Below are positions 45,318 through 57,596 of a stretch of DNA of 64,000 nt, one piece after another. The stretch lies in contig CM043950.1 in NCBI GenBank assembly GCA_014529385.2, positions 158,180,545-158,244,544 on the forward strand. Direction: 5' to 3'. The stretch's first letter is position 1. Each line of letters starts with the position of its first letter. Below the pieces are notes generated by a model that had not been told where the DNA came from, did no database searches, and saw nothing but the letters and a program-made list of their open reading frames with translations. The stretch is from Adiantum capillus-veneris. Its lineage: Eukaryota > Streptophyta > Polypodiopsida > Polypodiales > Pteridaceae. A program made the position numbers and the translations under genes.

Positions 45318-45446
45318 TGTTACCATATACATGTTGTAGTGATGTGTGTGAACACACTTAGGACCGCCAAGGCAGCATTAAGCCAAGCTGATATTCCTTT
45401 GTCTTCTCCAAGCTGTGCGTGTTTTCCTGCAACACTAATTCCAACA
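45318..45446 (+). repeat. copia-2 3' LTR (129 bp, internally deleted)
   Basis: TGTTACCATATACATGTTGT ... CACTAATTCCAACA. Compared with the 228-bp copia-1 LTR about 100 bases are missing from the middle. Confidence 0.85.
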
Positions 45447-47026
45447 TATTGATTTCCCCCCTTGCTGCACTTCCACAATATGCTCGATTATGTGTATGTG
45501 TGTGTGTGTGCAACACACACCACATTAAGAGACAAAAAAATGGTCCTGCTACAATCTTGCAATGCTCAGCCTCAAGTTGCAGATCTGCTCAACTTTCACA
45601 GGGTTGCCAAATTCTCACTTCCTTCCAAGTTTTGAATCTGCTCTCGATTTTCAGCACAATGTTTGACTCCCCAACTTGTTGCTGTAGGGCTTGCCTGATT
45701 CTGCAAAAAATTTCCTGCTTTCAACTTTTCCTATAGAGCCTCCATGTTGCAGCTTCAAGGCTCAATGCCTTTGCAATGCTTCAATGCTGACAAGCTCTGC
45801 AAAGCTCAATTTCCCCTGTAGATCCCCAAGCACTCAAGCTTACAAGCTCTATTATAGGGTTGCCCAACTCTGCAGGTCTTCATTTTTGTAGAGATTCCCT
45901 CAAGACCTCAAGATTCCCTCTTGAGTACAAGATGAGCTGCATACATGGGTGCTTTGAGATCCCAGATCTTGCACCGATACAAACCCGTCGTGCCAAATTT
46001 GTATCACCAAGCTCAAATTTGAGCTCCAAGCTCTGCCATAGCCGACGAGCTCACCGTCGTTGCTAAGGGACTGCCAGCACCGATTTCCAACACTCTCATA
46101 TCAATTGAAGTGCGTGTATGAGGTGCGTGTGTGGAGAGCAAGAAGGAGAGAGAAACAGAGAACACACGGTGTGGGGTGGAGCAGAGTGGCAAGAAGCAAC
46201 ACTCACTCTTTATCTCGGGGGGTTCACCGTTCAATACCCCCATATATAACGTGCGTTCGCGGGGTATTAAAAAAGCCCCTCTTTTAACATGTCTAAATGA
46301 ATAAAATGACCCCTTATTTTAAGATTTTTTTTCAAAATTGAATATAAAAACCGCTTATTTTAATGTATTTTTGTTAAATTGCCTACAAGTTTTGCATTTT
46401 AAAACCTCTTCTATCGAACTCACGTTACATTAACATGATTATATAGTGCACCCATCGAGCTCTTTATTCTTGTTTGTATAAAGAATAAGTGTGTAAGTTA
46501 GTAGCACTCACACCGGACGCCGGACTTTGGGCAAAGGCACAAGGCCTTTGCCCCAACAATAAGGAATTTAAAGCTTGTAACTTCAAAGTAATCCATACCC
46601 ATTCCTATATGTTCTCTCTCTCTCTCTCTCTCTCTTTTCGTGTACACACATTGGGCACATCACATACGAGGCTCATTCCAATTATTTTATACATCTAATG
46701 TAGTTTTTTGTTCGTTTGATTATGAATGGCTTTGTATGGTATCAAAGATCTTTAGAGAGATTAGTGTCTCCTAATCTTATTGATTCTAGAAAGTAGGGTA
46801 AGAAACCTCTATCTTATTTATCTATCTCTCTGATAATTCTCTTTCACTCTAATCTTTGATTGATTAGCCCAAGCATTATGAAAGTTCTTGGCCATGTGTG
46901 ATGTATCCTATATGGGGGAGCACACACATTGTCGAGCAGCTAGGGGTAATGGTTCACCAGAGCAGCTACGGGTAATGGCCGGCTGAACCGCCCCTTAGAT
47001 ATTGAGAGTTAAATTCTTAAAAGTCT
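45447..47026. other. Non-coding; possible retroelement relic
   Basis: No gene is supported. Near 46240 there is TATATAA, at 46615-46635 a (CT)n run, and at 46737-46750 TGGTATCAAAGATC, a degenerate Met-type primer-binding site, so 46.1-46.75 kb may be an old LTR. A duplicated phrase (GAGCAGCTA.GGGTAATGG) occurs near 46940 and 46960. Confidence 0.35.
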
Positions 47027-47031
47027 ATGAG

Positions 47032-47915
47032 TGTTACGGGACCCTAGAGAGCGGCCCGTAAATGGGACTTAGGGGCCGCGCGCGTTCGCCGATCCTTCAC
47101 CTGAACACAAGTTAGCCGACTTCACAACAAGTTGAGCAAGTACTTCAAAGGGACGCGCGAGACAAGATTTGTAGAAACAAGCCCGTGACGGGCGCTTTGT
47201 ATTGATTCAAAAAGTTGATTACAAAAAGGGACGGAGGCCCCTCCGGCGCCTCTGAAGACTGGGTTAACCTAACTCCAACCTAGAATGGGTAGATGGTTTT
47301 ATGGACGTGAGGACTGCCACCCCGGCTCCGGTTGAACAACCGGCCCCCTCTTAGCTACCCGGCAGGATGCGCACGGTTCACCAAGAGTGGAGTACTACTC
47401 CCATATAAGTCCTTTAATTCGGGGCGCTCAAGCATACCACCCAAGCCCCATGGCCTTGAGGTAGAAATCCCTCTCAAGGAATCACCGTCGGTCCCGTCAA
47501 GGAGCCGCGGTTCCAAAAACTGATCAAAATGCCGAAACGGCCCCGCGGGTGCGTCCCGGACCGTTTTGGACCACGGGACCCCCGGGGACCCGGCCACGGC
47601 CCAAGCGGGGCTCTCACTTGCATAAAATCTTTCGGGGGCTCCCGGAGTCGTGTTTTGTCCACGGGAGCGACGGGTCCACGAGTCGTCATGTTGGCCCGCG
47701 GGGAGCATGGCCGCGGAGAGGGGCAATTCACCAAACGGGGCCTCGGTCCCCCTCAAGTGCCGTCCACGGTAGGAAGTTAGGTTAGCGAGAGTTAGGTTAG
47801 AAATGGGAACGTGGACCGCCGGGCCGCATGAGGGACAGCCCATGTGGGGGCGCTAGGGGCAAGGAGGGACCGCCGGCGCGCCGCGAACAAGTTCCCTCTC
47901 ACGAGGATCCCAACA
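47032..47915 (-). repeat. gypsy-1 3' LTR (884 bp)
   Basis: TGTTACGGGACCC to GGATCCCAACA on the plus strand. TTCTCCCCCCCTCAAGG at 47916 is the polypurine tract read from the other strand. The LTR is GC-rich (about 47530-47780), unlike its surroundings, giving spurious open frames. Confidence 0.95.
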
Positions 47916-48090
47916 TTCTCCCCCCCCTCAAGGAACTTGACGTCCTCGTCAAGACTGTCAAGCATCTGACCACATAGTGCATACATCGCATAATTGTCGC
48001 ATAACGCATCTTTATTCTGCTGAAAAAACTGAGCATAGCTGTGCTGAAACTAATGCATCCTATACTACTGCTGTACATGGTTGTGGTCTT

Positions 48091-51000
48091 CTATGCCCTA
48101 GGCATGTGTTTGAGGTCCGGAATCCTGTAGTACCGAAGCAACAACTGCTTATCCATTGCAATGACTCTATCTTCTGGCACCCAAGTGCAATCTGACATTG
48201 GCCGCCCTCTCCACTTTACATAGAACTCTAGGTTGTTGCGCCTGAAGCGGTGTTTGATGATAATTTCTGGCTCAAAAGGGTTTACTCCTTTGTCTAGCAG
48301 AGGCACATGGCGGCCGTATTTCCCATCAACCTGAAATCGTTTGAGTAGGCTGATGTGAAAAAAATTGTGGATCTTGACGTTGGAAGGTAGCTCCAGCTTG
48401 TAGGAGACGTTGTTGAAGTCTTGCAGTACCCGGTATGGACCGTAGAAGCGGTGGTTGAATTTGGGTGTCAAGTTCTCGGGAAGGTTGATGTTCTGGGCAC
48501 TCACCAGTACCAAGTCACCCTTCTGAAAGAACTCTGTTCGTGCTTTTTCGTTATGTCTGGCTACATACTTATCTTTGTACTTCATCAAGTGCTTTCTGGC
48601 TTCATCCAAACGTTTGTGCCAAGCCATCAGAAACTGCTCAGCATCCTGATCTTCTTCATGCATAGTGCCCGAAGCAAGTGCCATGGGCGTAATCACCTCT
48701 TTTCCTATAGCTAGTTCAAATGGTGTGTAACCTGTCCCCGAGTGCACACTGCTATTGTACTGAAACTCAAGGACTTCCAGAAAATCTGCCCAATCTTTTT
48801 GATCTGCTTGGACATAGCAACGGATGTAATCTTCGATGCCTTGATTGATTCGCTCAGTCTGCCCATCTGTTTGGGGGTGATAGGCTGAAGAGAACCTGAG
48901 CTGCGTGCCTAGGAGCTTGAATAACTCCCGCCACATGTCGCTTAAGAATCGCCCATCGCGATCCGAAACAATGGCCAGTGGAAGTCTGTGATTCTTGAAG
49001 ACATGCTTGAAGAAAAGCCGCGCCGTCTGGTAGGCTGTAAGGGGCGGCTTTGCGGGAATGAAGTGTGCCTGCTTTGAAAAGTAGTCCACGATCACGAAGA
49101 TGGTAGTGAATCCGTGGCTTTCGGGTAGGTCGACAATGAAGTCCATGCTTATCACATCCCAGGGTCGAGATGGTGTAGGCATAGACATCAAAAGCCCTGC
49201 CGGCTTTATTCGCTGTGCCTTGACTAGGTGACATGTTGGGCAAGTTCTTACATACTCCACCACATCCTCCTGCATCTTTGGCCAGAAGAAATAGCGGCTT
49301 AACCTGTCAAAGGATCTCTTTTGCCCACCGTGTCCTGCAACTTTGCAGTCGTGGGTTTCCCAGAGTAGCTTTGCTTTGAGTGTAGGATCGTCTGGTACAT
49401 ACACACGGTTATGAGCATACCATAACCCATCCCGCAAGTCGAACAGCCCCACGGAGGTCTTGCCTTGTCGCCAACTCTGCATCATCTGTAATACTGCGGG
49501 GTCTGTCTTACTGGCCTCGCGAATCTGATCCAGTACTTCATCACTGCTTATTACGCTAACTGCATTAACCTCGGGCATGCGACTGAGAGCATCTAGCATC
49601 GCATTCTGCTTGCCCGGCTTGTGGATGATTTCTATGTCATATTCTGCTAGCTGATCCTGCCATCGACTCTGTTTGTGAGAGAGCTTAGGCTGTGTCTGGA
49701 AATACTTCAGGGAAACATTATCTGTGTATACTTTAGTGTGCTTGTCCAATACGTAGTGATGCCATTGGTCAAGACAGTATTCCACTGCATACATCTCCTG
49801 CTCGTGTGTAGCCCATCTCTTCTGTGGATCTGTAAACTTCTTCGAAATGTAGGCTACTGGTCTTTCAGCTTGCATTAGTACCCCTCCCAGCGCGATGCGT
49901 GAGGCATCGGTGTGAATTTCGAATGGCTTGTCGAACTCTGGGAGGTTGAGTACCGGTAGAGAACACATTACTTGTTTGATGTGCTCAAAAGCTCGTTGGG
50001 CTTCATATGTCCACTTGAACGCTAGCGAACCCTTGGTGGTGTCTGTTATGGGAGCCATGATTTTCAAAAAATCTTTGATGGACTTTCGGCAATACTGAGT
50101 GAAACCCACGAACTCGCATACCTGTGTAACTGTTCGGGGGGCGGGCCAGTTCACCACGGCCTCAATCTTTTTAGGATCCACGCGGATTCCATCTGCAGTG
50201 ACCAAGAAGCCCAAGAATTACACTTCCTGTACTGCGAAGACGCACTTTTCCAATTTTGCATACCACTTGCATTCTCTGAGTCTGTGGAGCACCTGGCGCA
50301 CATGCTCTACGTGCTCTTCATAAGTTTTGCTGTAGATTAGCAGGTCATCCAGGTACACAATGAGGAATTCATCCAGCATGTCGCCGAAATCTGTATCTAT
50401 TCCAGCTGAGAAAGTGGCCACTCCATTGGTGAGGCCAAAAGGGAGCACTAGCCATTCGTGAGCTCCATATCGTGACCTGAAAGCTGTCTTGTGCACATCC
50501 TCGTCCACGATCCGAATCTGGTGGTATCCTGATCGCAGATCAACCTTAGTGAAGTATTTTGCCCCTGCCAACCTGTCTGTCAGATCGTCCATGTGCGGCA
50601 GAGGGTACCTGTTCCGGATAGTTATTTTATTCAGGGCTCTGTAGTCGACGCAGAGCCTGGATGAGCCGTCCTTCTTTGTGACAAAAAGCACCGGGGCCCC
50701 GTAAGGGGACTTGCTGGGCCTGATAAAACCTGCTTCAAGTAGTTCTCCTAGTTGCTTCTTCAGTTCTTGTAACTGTGTGGCATCCATTCGGTAGGGTGGA
50801 CGGGCTGGCGGCGAATGGCCAGGCACTAGTTCGATTTTGTGTTCCACTGCTCGCTTAGGTGGGAGCCCAGCTGGAAGCTGCGGCGGTACCACGTCCTTGA
50901 ATTCTTCAATCACCTTGATGATGCGACTATCCCCGATAGTGCACTCTTCATCTGAATCTTCTAGTGTTACTTTCATCACACAGCAGTGAACTTGGGCCCC

Positions 51001-51498
51001 TTGTTTGAGAGCATTCTCTGCTTGCTTTGGCGAGATCCACATTGAGTCTGGGACTAGGTCATCCCAGCTAACTCGAGTCTTCCCTTTTTCCGTTTTCGTC
51101 GGCGTCGGTGTCTTAGTCTGAGCTGCGTTCACCTGCCCTCGGGCTTGAGGTGGTACGTAAGGTTGTGGCTTAGGCGGAGCTTTTTCTTGAGTGGTCTTGC
51201 GGGCAGGAGGCGTGTCCATTGGTCGGATGATCGGGACAATCACCCCCTTACCATTCATGTCCAGCATCAGTTGATTCATGCCCTTGGCGTACAACCCCAT
51301 CACATAGGAGTCATACCAGGCCAGGCCAAACATCATGTCGTAGGAATCCATGGGTACGACGATGAAGTCCACTTTGGCTCGCCATTCACCTACTTGGACC
51401 GCCATGTCGTATGCCATCGCGGTGTTCGATTCTTCGCCTTGTACGAAGCCTACTGAGATGCTTCGTCCTCCTCCGGGCTTGCAGGTCTTTACTCCCAA
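48091..51498 (-). pseudogene. gypsy-1 pol with chromodomain; one in-frame stop
   Basis: Reverse transcriptase: PYRMDATQLQELKKQLGELL, KKDGSSRLCVDYRALNKITI, YFTKVDLRSGYHQIRI, VLPFGLTNG, YLDD catalytic box (FLIVYLDDLLIYS). A TAA at 50215-50217 sits where the family has an aromatic or charged residue before LGFLVTADGI. RNase H: IHTDASRIALGGVL, TDN, LDALSR. Integrase: GHGGQKRSFDRL with CPTCH, MDFIVDLP, SDRDGRF, HPQTDGQTERIN. The C-terminal chromodomain (KHRFRRNNLEFYVKWRGRP, then CTWVPEDRV) targets integration to methylated-histone chromatin in chromoviruses. It is otherwise full length. Confidence 0.93.
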
Positions 51499-53025
51499 GC
51501 GTTAGGCACATGATGGTGAGATGAAGTTGTGACTCGCTCCCGAGTCGAGCATCGCCAATTGTGATTGCCCGTTGATCACCGTCTTGACATACATATTTGG
51601 GATTGGTTTGATACGAGCTGCCAGGCAGTGTAGGGAAGCTTTGATGGCTCCTACACGGACCGTCCCTTCGGTAGACTCTTTGTTTCCGCTTTCAGACTCT
51701 TGCTCCGTGATTTCGGTGATCTGCACTTGTGACGTTCCTGTCCTGTCACCGTTGGTCTCATTGGCCCAAGCGGAGTGAGCTCGAGACTGAGAGCTAGCTT
51801 TGTGACAATCATTATCCCAGTGAGGACCCCCACAGTTACGGCAGGGGCGGGGCGGGTTCGCCCTCCAAGGCAGTGTCCGTTGAGGAGCCCCTCCAGGCTG
51901 GTTCACTGAGAAGTTCCTACTACTCGACGAGCCGCTGTAGCTGCTTGGCGCATTATTGCGAAAGTTCCCGTACAGTCGGGGCTGGTTTGACATGCTGCCT
52001 GTGGGCTCACTTCTTTGAGGCCCGGCTGAAGACTGATTTTTGTTTGAGTTGGAAGGGGTATTCCCACTTCCCCGAGACTTTGTGTTGGTGGCCCCCTTTC
52101 GGCGCAAGTCGGAGTCCACTAGCCTTTCTGCCATGGCCAGCGCTGCCATGTAGTCGACAGGATTCTGCTTTTCGATCTCCCTACGGGCCCAGTCTTTGAG
52201 CCCATAGAGGAAACCATGGAGTCTCACTCTCTCCCAAGTCATCTGTTCCACTTTCAACATGGATTGCCTGTATTTGGACACATACTCCTGCAACTTGCTT
52301 TCGCCTTGGGTGATGGCCCTCCATTCGTCTAAGTGTCTGAAGTCTTCATTCTTCGGAACGAAGTAGTCCCGCATCTCAGCCTTGAGGCGGGTCCATGACA
52401 TGTAGGGGTTTTTCCTCTCTTCTAGAAGGAACCAACTGTAGGCATCCTCTGCTAAGAAATGAGACACCACGGATGTCCATAAGTGTTCTTCCATTTTGCT
52501 AGTGCGGTAGAAGCTCTCTGTGTCGCGGATCCATTTCTCCAATATCAGTGAGTCCCGTTGGCCTGAGTAGGGAGTGGGCTTGATAGGCTTGAAGCTTCCC
52601 ATTCCATCACTCCCACTCGCGGGAGCTCCTGACGTGCTTGCTGGTCCTTTTCCTTTGTCTGCTGTGGCATTCTGAGCATTCAGCAGACTTACCTGTACGA
52701 GCTGTTGGACCAGCGCGGCTTGAGACTCTAGTATAGCCTCCCACCTGTCCATTCTGTCATTGCGGGGAGGGTCGTTCCTCTCCCCATGAAATGAGTCTCC
52801 ATCTGCGTGACTCATCGTGTTGGGTGACGAAGGCGCGGACTCAAACTCTGGCCCGGCTTCGCTGATAGGGTCTAGGCGTTGTAGTCTCCCTTGCGAACGT
52901 ATCCACCTGGAATACTCCCAAGAGTCAATTACACCGTCCGCTGCGATTTCTTCCAATCTTGCAGCGGGTAGGGGAGTGCTGCTGGAGTCACTTTCGGCGG
53001 GTCTTTGTGTCCCTCTGTTAGGCAT
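51499..53025 (-). pseudogene. gypsy-1 gag and protease start; ends at one in-frame stop
   Basis: The true ATG is at 53025 (MPNRGTQRPAESDSS), about 35 bases after the primer-binding site. The capsid domain shows KPIKPTPYSGQRDSLILEKW and FLAEDAYSWFLLEERKNPY. The nucleocapsid has CRNCGGPHWDNDC. The retropepsin motif LAMLDSGASHNFIS is near the end. A TAA at 51499-51501 separates it from GVKTCKPGGG in the same frame, the rest of the protease. Confidence 0.93.
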
Positions 53026-53045
53026 AGACCAGCTTTGATTTTCTA

Positions 53046-53057
53046 GCTCTGATACCA
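53046..53057 (-). promoter_or_regulatory. gypsy-1 primer-binding site (initiator tRNA-Met)
   Basis: TGGTATCAGAGC on the minus strand, two bases from the LTR. Confidence 0.95.
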
Positions 53058-53059
53058 AG

Positions 53060-53942
53060 TGTTACGGGACCCTGGAGAGCGGCCCGTAAATGGGACTTAG
53101 GGGCCGCGCGCGTTCGCCGATCCTTCACCTGAACACAAGTTAGCCGACTTCACAACAAGTTGAGCAAGTACTTCAAAGGGACGCGCGAGACAAGATTTGT
53201 AGAAACAAGCCCGTGACGGGCGCTTTGTATTGATTCAAAAAGTTGATTACAAAAAGGGACGGAGGCCCCTCCGGCGCCTCTGAAGACTGGGTTAACCTAA
53301 CTCCAACCTAAAATGGGTAGATGGTTTTATGGACGTGAGGACTGCCAGCCCGGCTCCGGTTGAACAACCGGCCCCCTCTTAGCTACCCGGCAGGATGCGC
53401 ACGGTTCACCAAGAGTGGAGTACTACTCCCATATAAGTCCTTTAATTCGGGGCGCTCAGGCATACCACCCAAGCCCCATGGCCTTGAGGTAGAAATCCCT
53501 CTCAAGGAATCACCGTCGGTCCCGTCAAGGAGCCGCGGTTCCAAAAACTGATCAAAATGCCGAAACGGCCCCGCGGTGCGTCCCGGACCGTTTTGGACCA
53601 CGGGACCCCCGGGGACCCAGCCACGGCCCAAGCGGGGCTCTCACTTGCATAAAATCTTTCGGGGGCTCCCGGAGTCGTGTTTTGTCCACGTGAGCGACGG
53701 GTCCACGAGTCATCATGTTGGCCCGCGGGGAGCATGACCGCGGAGAGGGGCAATTCACCAAACGGGGCCTCGGTCCCCCTCAAGTGCCGTCCACGGTAGG
53801 AAGTTAGGTTAGCGGGAGTTAGGTTAGAAATGGGAACGTGGACCGCCGGGTCGCATGAGGGACAGCCCATGTGGGGGCGCTAGGGGCAAGGAGGGACCGC
53901 CGGCGCGCCGCGAACAAGTTCCCTCTCACGAGGATCCCAACA
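53060..53942 (-). repeat. gypsy-1 5' LTR (883 bp)
   Basis: Same ends as the 3' LTR; followed by the target duplication ATGAG at 53943-53947. Confidence 0.95.
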
Positions 53943-54093
53943 ATGAGAGCCAGGTGAGCTCGCTGCCTTGCCCATGGCGGTGATCACTGGTCTAAGGGGG
54001 TAGGTGGTGCTCGACACCCGTGTGTGTGTGTTTTCTCTACTTCGTTACACTTGCAAACCCTGCTTCGCTACATGCTTCTCTACTTTGTTACAC

Positions 54094-55370
54094 TGGTATC
54101 AAAACAGACCGATTCTGTCGACTCTGCTTGTCTTGCTCTCGCCTCAGCCCTCGCCCACTATTGTCGACTGTAGTGCCTATAACTACACCACCCTAGGCAA
54201 AAGCGCCAGCATTATATTCTTCGTTTCTCTCTCTGGCTCGCTATATATAGTAGGCTGCCCTCCGACATACTACTGCTTCCGCTCAGCACCATCTTGGCCA
54301 TCCTATATTATCTACAAGCTTCGCCTTCCTACAAGAGCAGTTAGTCGAGCTCATTACTGTGTGCTTCAAAAAGGGCGTTTTCCACCCCAGCTCACCATCG
54401 ATTAGCCGCTGCTACTTGTTTTTTCTCATAATACTACAGTTTTTCCCTCATTGGTTCCTGCATTTGTATACCACACAAAAAGGAGCTAGTGGGAGCATTA
54501 ATTGGGCACTAAACCCAATCAAATATCATGGGATAAGGAGAAGGCTTGTAGCAAGGCGACGAACTATCAGCGGCCAACTACCTCGGTAGTACTTGGACAA
54601 TCAAGACGTTCATCCACCCGGAGATTGCGCTTGCCATGGATACTCTCCATCAGAGCCATTTTGGCATTGCTCAAGGAGTGTTTTGTACATTTGTGCATAG
54701 ATTTCTTTAGCTTAAATTTTCGTGATTTTTTCACGTTTTAAGTGAGAAAACAAAAAAATATCAAAACAAGAAGCAACTTGAGACCGACACTAATCAAGAC
54801 CAAAATATGTATGGGATTGAGGACATAGGGGAAGAGTGGGATGTGCCATCCCGTGAGCAACATGAACTGATATTACATAGGATAGAAAGTATTGAAATGA
54901 AATTACAGACTTTTCTAGCTGCTCTACATGGTCTCAAAGATCAAATGACCAAATTGATCAAGTACATATAGAAGGGAAAGCAGCCGGTGACACAAACTTT
55001 TGTGCCACATGATCCAAACATACCCTCCACCTCTAGGGAGGGTGGAATCATGTATAAAGACAGTAATATACCTTTTCTTGATACCCAGTCGAGACCTAGA
55101 GACAACCCGATCCTCAAAGACATGAAACCTCATCAATTCAATTGTGAAGAAAAGGATAGAAATAAAGATGCTATCTATACTTTCGTGCAAAAATGGCAAG
55201 ACCTACATAGGTTAAAAAAGACACCTCTTGAGTACCAACCCCTTGAGGCTAGTCCACCATTGGGGCCAAAAGTCTACAAGCATCGGGAAAGATTCTGTCA
55301 TAATAATCAATATCTAATTCTCCTAAATGATTTTCTCATGTTAAACTGATCATTTAATAAGGGGAAGTGC
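54094..55370 (+). pseudogene. Retroelement relic: primer-binding site and gag-like frame
   Basis: TGGTATCAAAACAG at 54094 resembles a Met-type primer-binding site. From about 54745 a lysine-rich frame runs QDQNMYGIEDIGEEWDVPSR, a heptad-like stretch (HRIESIEMKLQTFLAALHGL), one TAG (54968-54970), then FVPHDPNIPSTSREGG and up to LLNDFLMLN before TGA near 55347. The coiled-coil start and position after a primer site suggest a gag or coat-like protein of an LTR element or a plant pararetrovirus relic. I cannot decide between them. Confidence 0.4.
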
Positions 55371-55655
55371 CAGGGGAGAAAAAGCCAGAATATTGGTTAA
55401 GCTAGCAGACCGGCCACATTAGGGATCCAAAGGAGGGAAAATAGGGATCCAAAGGGGGGGCCATCTGCAAAAGAGCCATGTGCAACAATAGGCTAAAAAG
55501 ACCCTAAGGTTCAGCCCATTAAGACTTCCAAACTGCTAAGGTTCCAAAATTCAAAGGTTGTGTCCAAAGGTCAACCTTAAGGGAATTGGATGCTTTGTGT
55601 GTGACCAAAAAAGTCTTTGCATATCCCTACATAGAAGGGGGCGAGCCTAGCATGT
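55296..55655. repeat. Inverted repeat, left arm
   Basis: Matches the reverse complement of 56888-57237 with scattered changes: TCATAATAATCAATATCT, CTCCTAAATGATTTTCTCAT, GGGGAAGTGCCAGGGGAGAA, GATGCTTTGTGTGTGACCA and the purine tract AGAAGGGGGCGAGCCT. It is thus a plus-oriented copy of the 3' internal end of gypsy-2, facing the wrong side of the LTR. Confidence 0.85.
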
Positions 55656-55661
55656 AGGGGA

Positions 55662-56887
55662 TGTAACATTTAATGGCCTAAAAACTTGTGTGTAGCGGAA
55701 ATTAGCATGAACATAGAGGGCATTTCATTAGAATAGATTCCTAATGAGAATTACAAGAGTGCTTGGGTGGAGAGAGCAACAAAAAGCATAACACCTAGTT
55801 AGATAGCATGAACAATAATTTCAAAAGAGAGAGAAATTAAGCTATTGACAACAGTTGAGGACCGTATTTGCATGGAGCCGGTGCCCCCTCCAAAAGGCTT
55901 TGTATTATGGTTTCTCCCATCAAGAGAGACATTGTACAATACAATTCTTTGTGTTCCTTCAAGACTAGGTAGTGCAATGAAGATGAAAGCTTCATGCACT
56001 AAGAAAAACACTTAGCAAACACAACTTAAATTATCCCCGGCCTCAGACCCAAGACCTCACACACCTTCGAAGATGATGAGAGCTAGTAGGGTATGAGAGT
56101 AGATTGAGAGGAAGAAGGAGTATCTTACGAGAAAGATGTACATCTCCTCACATAATCACTCATATTAGCATAGCTTAGCTTAGTAATTAGCATGGTAGAG
56201 GAGATGAGCATGCATTGAATCTTGGCTATTGGTTGGATTTGCATCCACATGCCAAGAGTGTGTCGATGTAGGCTTCTATCTCACAAGCTTGGAGTAGGTG
56301 ATGAGCTCTCCATTGAAGCTTGGGAAGAGATAGTCTTCTCTTTCTTCACACATGAGATTGTGTGAGTGTGTGTGTGATAATTCCTTGCAAAAATCAGCCC
56401 CCTCGCTCTATTGGGTGAGCCCTCTTGCTATTTGCTCTTGCTCAACCCTCATTGGCCCTCCCCAAGCCAAGCCAATGACTATTAAGTAGCATAAGTGGTA
56501 GCTTTCTGACATGTGTCCCCCTTTCCCCTTTTGTGAGAGCTTTAGGTTCATTAATAATTCAATTAAACTCTCATTGGACCCCTTTGCCTCCTGGCCAATA
56601 GGAATCAGGCAAGCCATTGGGCTGCTGGACCCCTTGGGAGACTATCCAATAGTCTTCTAGAGGACTTAATTCTCATTGTTTCTTTTATTAAGTGTTTCTA
56701 AATTAATTAAACTAGATTTACTCTAGCCTAATTCTCATTGGTCCACCTCCAAGGCCATCCAATAGCAATTGGGCACACCTTGTGGGCATCTGGGCTAGGG
56801 AGCTGACATGTGTCCCTAATTCCCTTTGTGTAAAGGGAGCCTGTGTGTGTGTGTGTGTGTGACTTTCTCTCTCATCCCCTATTCCCA
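55662..56887 (-). repeat. gypsy-2 3' LTR (about 1226 bp)
   Basis: Plus strand TGTAACATTT to CCTATTCCCA. The neighbouring AGGCTCGCCCCCTCCTA is, on the minus strand, TAGGAGGGGGCGAGCCT, a good polypurine tract, which sets the inner edge. A (GT)n tract lies at 56840-56861. Confidence 0.75.
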
Positions 56888-57596
56888 AGGCTCGCCCCCT
56901 CCTATGTAGGGATTTGAAAAGACTTTATGGTCACACACAAAGCATCCAATTTCCCCTAGGGTTGACCTTTGGACACAACCATTGAATTTTGGAACCTTAT
57001 CATTTTGGAAGTCTTAATGGGCTGAAGCTTAATTTCTTTTTAGTCCATTGTTGCACATGGCTCTTTTGCAGATGGCCCCCCCTTTGGATCCCTATTTACC
57101 CTCCTTTGGATCCCTACTGTGGCCGATCTGCTAGCTTAACCAATATTCTAGCTTTTTCTCCCCTGGCACTTCCCCACATTAAATGATCAGTTTAATATGA
57201 GAAAATCATTTAGGAGAATAAGATATTGATTATTATGAAATTACCTCTCTCTTTAAATCATAGTCGTCCTTGACTATGGTGTAGAGAAGATAAAACATAT
57301 TCATGAGTCCTTTTCTCAGCGGGTAGAGGATCCCTATGTTACCCTACGACATCATTCCACAATGGATGACTAGTCCATTTGGCGCTTGAGAGCCTGAGGC
57401 TGCTGCAAGCATGCCTGCACATTAGTCCTATCAATCTTACATTGTAGAGTGACTAGCTCTACTTGGTGTTTCGGAGAGGTCGTCTCCGCAAACTTGATCT
57501 AAGCATGCATACTACTTCATTTTTGTGCACAATAAAGAAAAAGAGAGTCTTATAAGACAAAAAAAATTGTTCATTTTTAACATTTTGTACATTTGC
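56888..57596 (-). other. gypsy-2 3' untranslated internal region and right inverted-repeat arm
   Basis: 56888-57237 is the right arm of the inverted repeat with 55296-55655. The rest, up to the end of the chromodomain frame at 57597, is non-coding. Confidence 0.75.

Larger units (their letters stand above)
43335..45446 (+). mobile_element. copia-2: Ty1/copia element, same family as copia-1, pol deleted
   Basis: The 5' LTR survives only from about 43335 to 43448 (TCTTTCCATTGCACAATAAG ... GATTCCAACA) next to a GA tract. The primer-binding site TGGTATCAGAG starts at 43451. gag and protease follow, then the sequence jumps near 45170-45290 to the 3' LTR at 45318-45446, so integrase, reverse transcriptase and RNase H are gone. 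CTCTAGGGGGTATT before the 3' LTR is the polypurine region. The element cannot move by itself. Confidence 0.88.
47032..53942 (-). mobile_element. gypsy-1: Ty3/gypsy chromovirus, nearly intact
   Basis: LTRs at 47032-47915 and 53060-53942 differ, by my hand count, at about 10 positions and one 1-base indel over 883 bases. The target duplication ATGAG stands at 47027-47031 and 53943-53947. The minus-strand order is PBS, gag, protease, reverse transcriptase, RNase H, integrase, chromodomain, PPT, LTR. Only two in-frame stops break one long gag-pol frame. It is the youngest-looking retrotransposon here and may still be mobilised in trans. Confidence 0.95.

Noticed and set aside
47355-47843. Proline/arginine-rich frames in the gypsy-1 LTRs (and 53383-53870)
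   Set aside because: They lie in GC-rich LTR sequence, occur in both LTR copies, and match no family.
53026-53058. Upstream extension of the gypsy-1 gag frame into the primer-binding site
   Set aside because: It begins at TTG, not ATG; the first ATG is at 53025.
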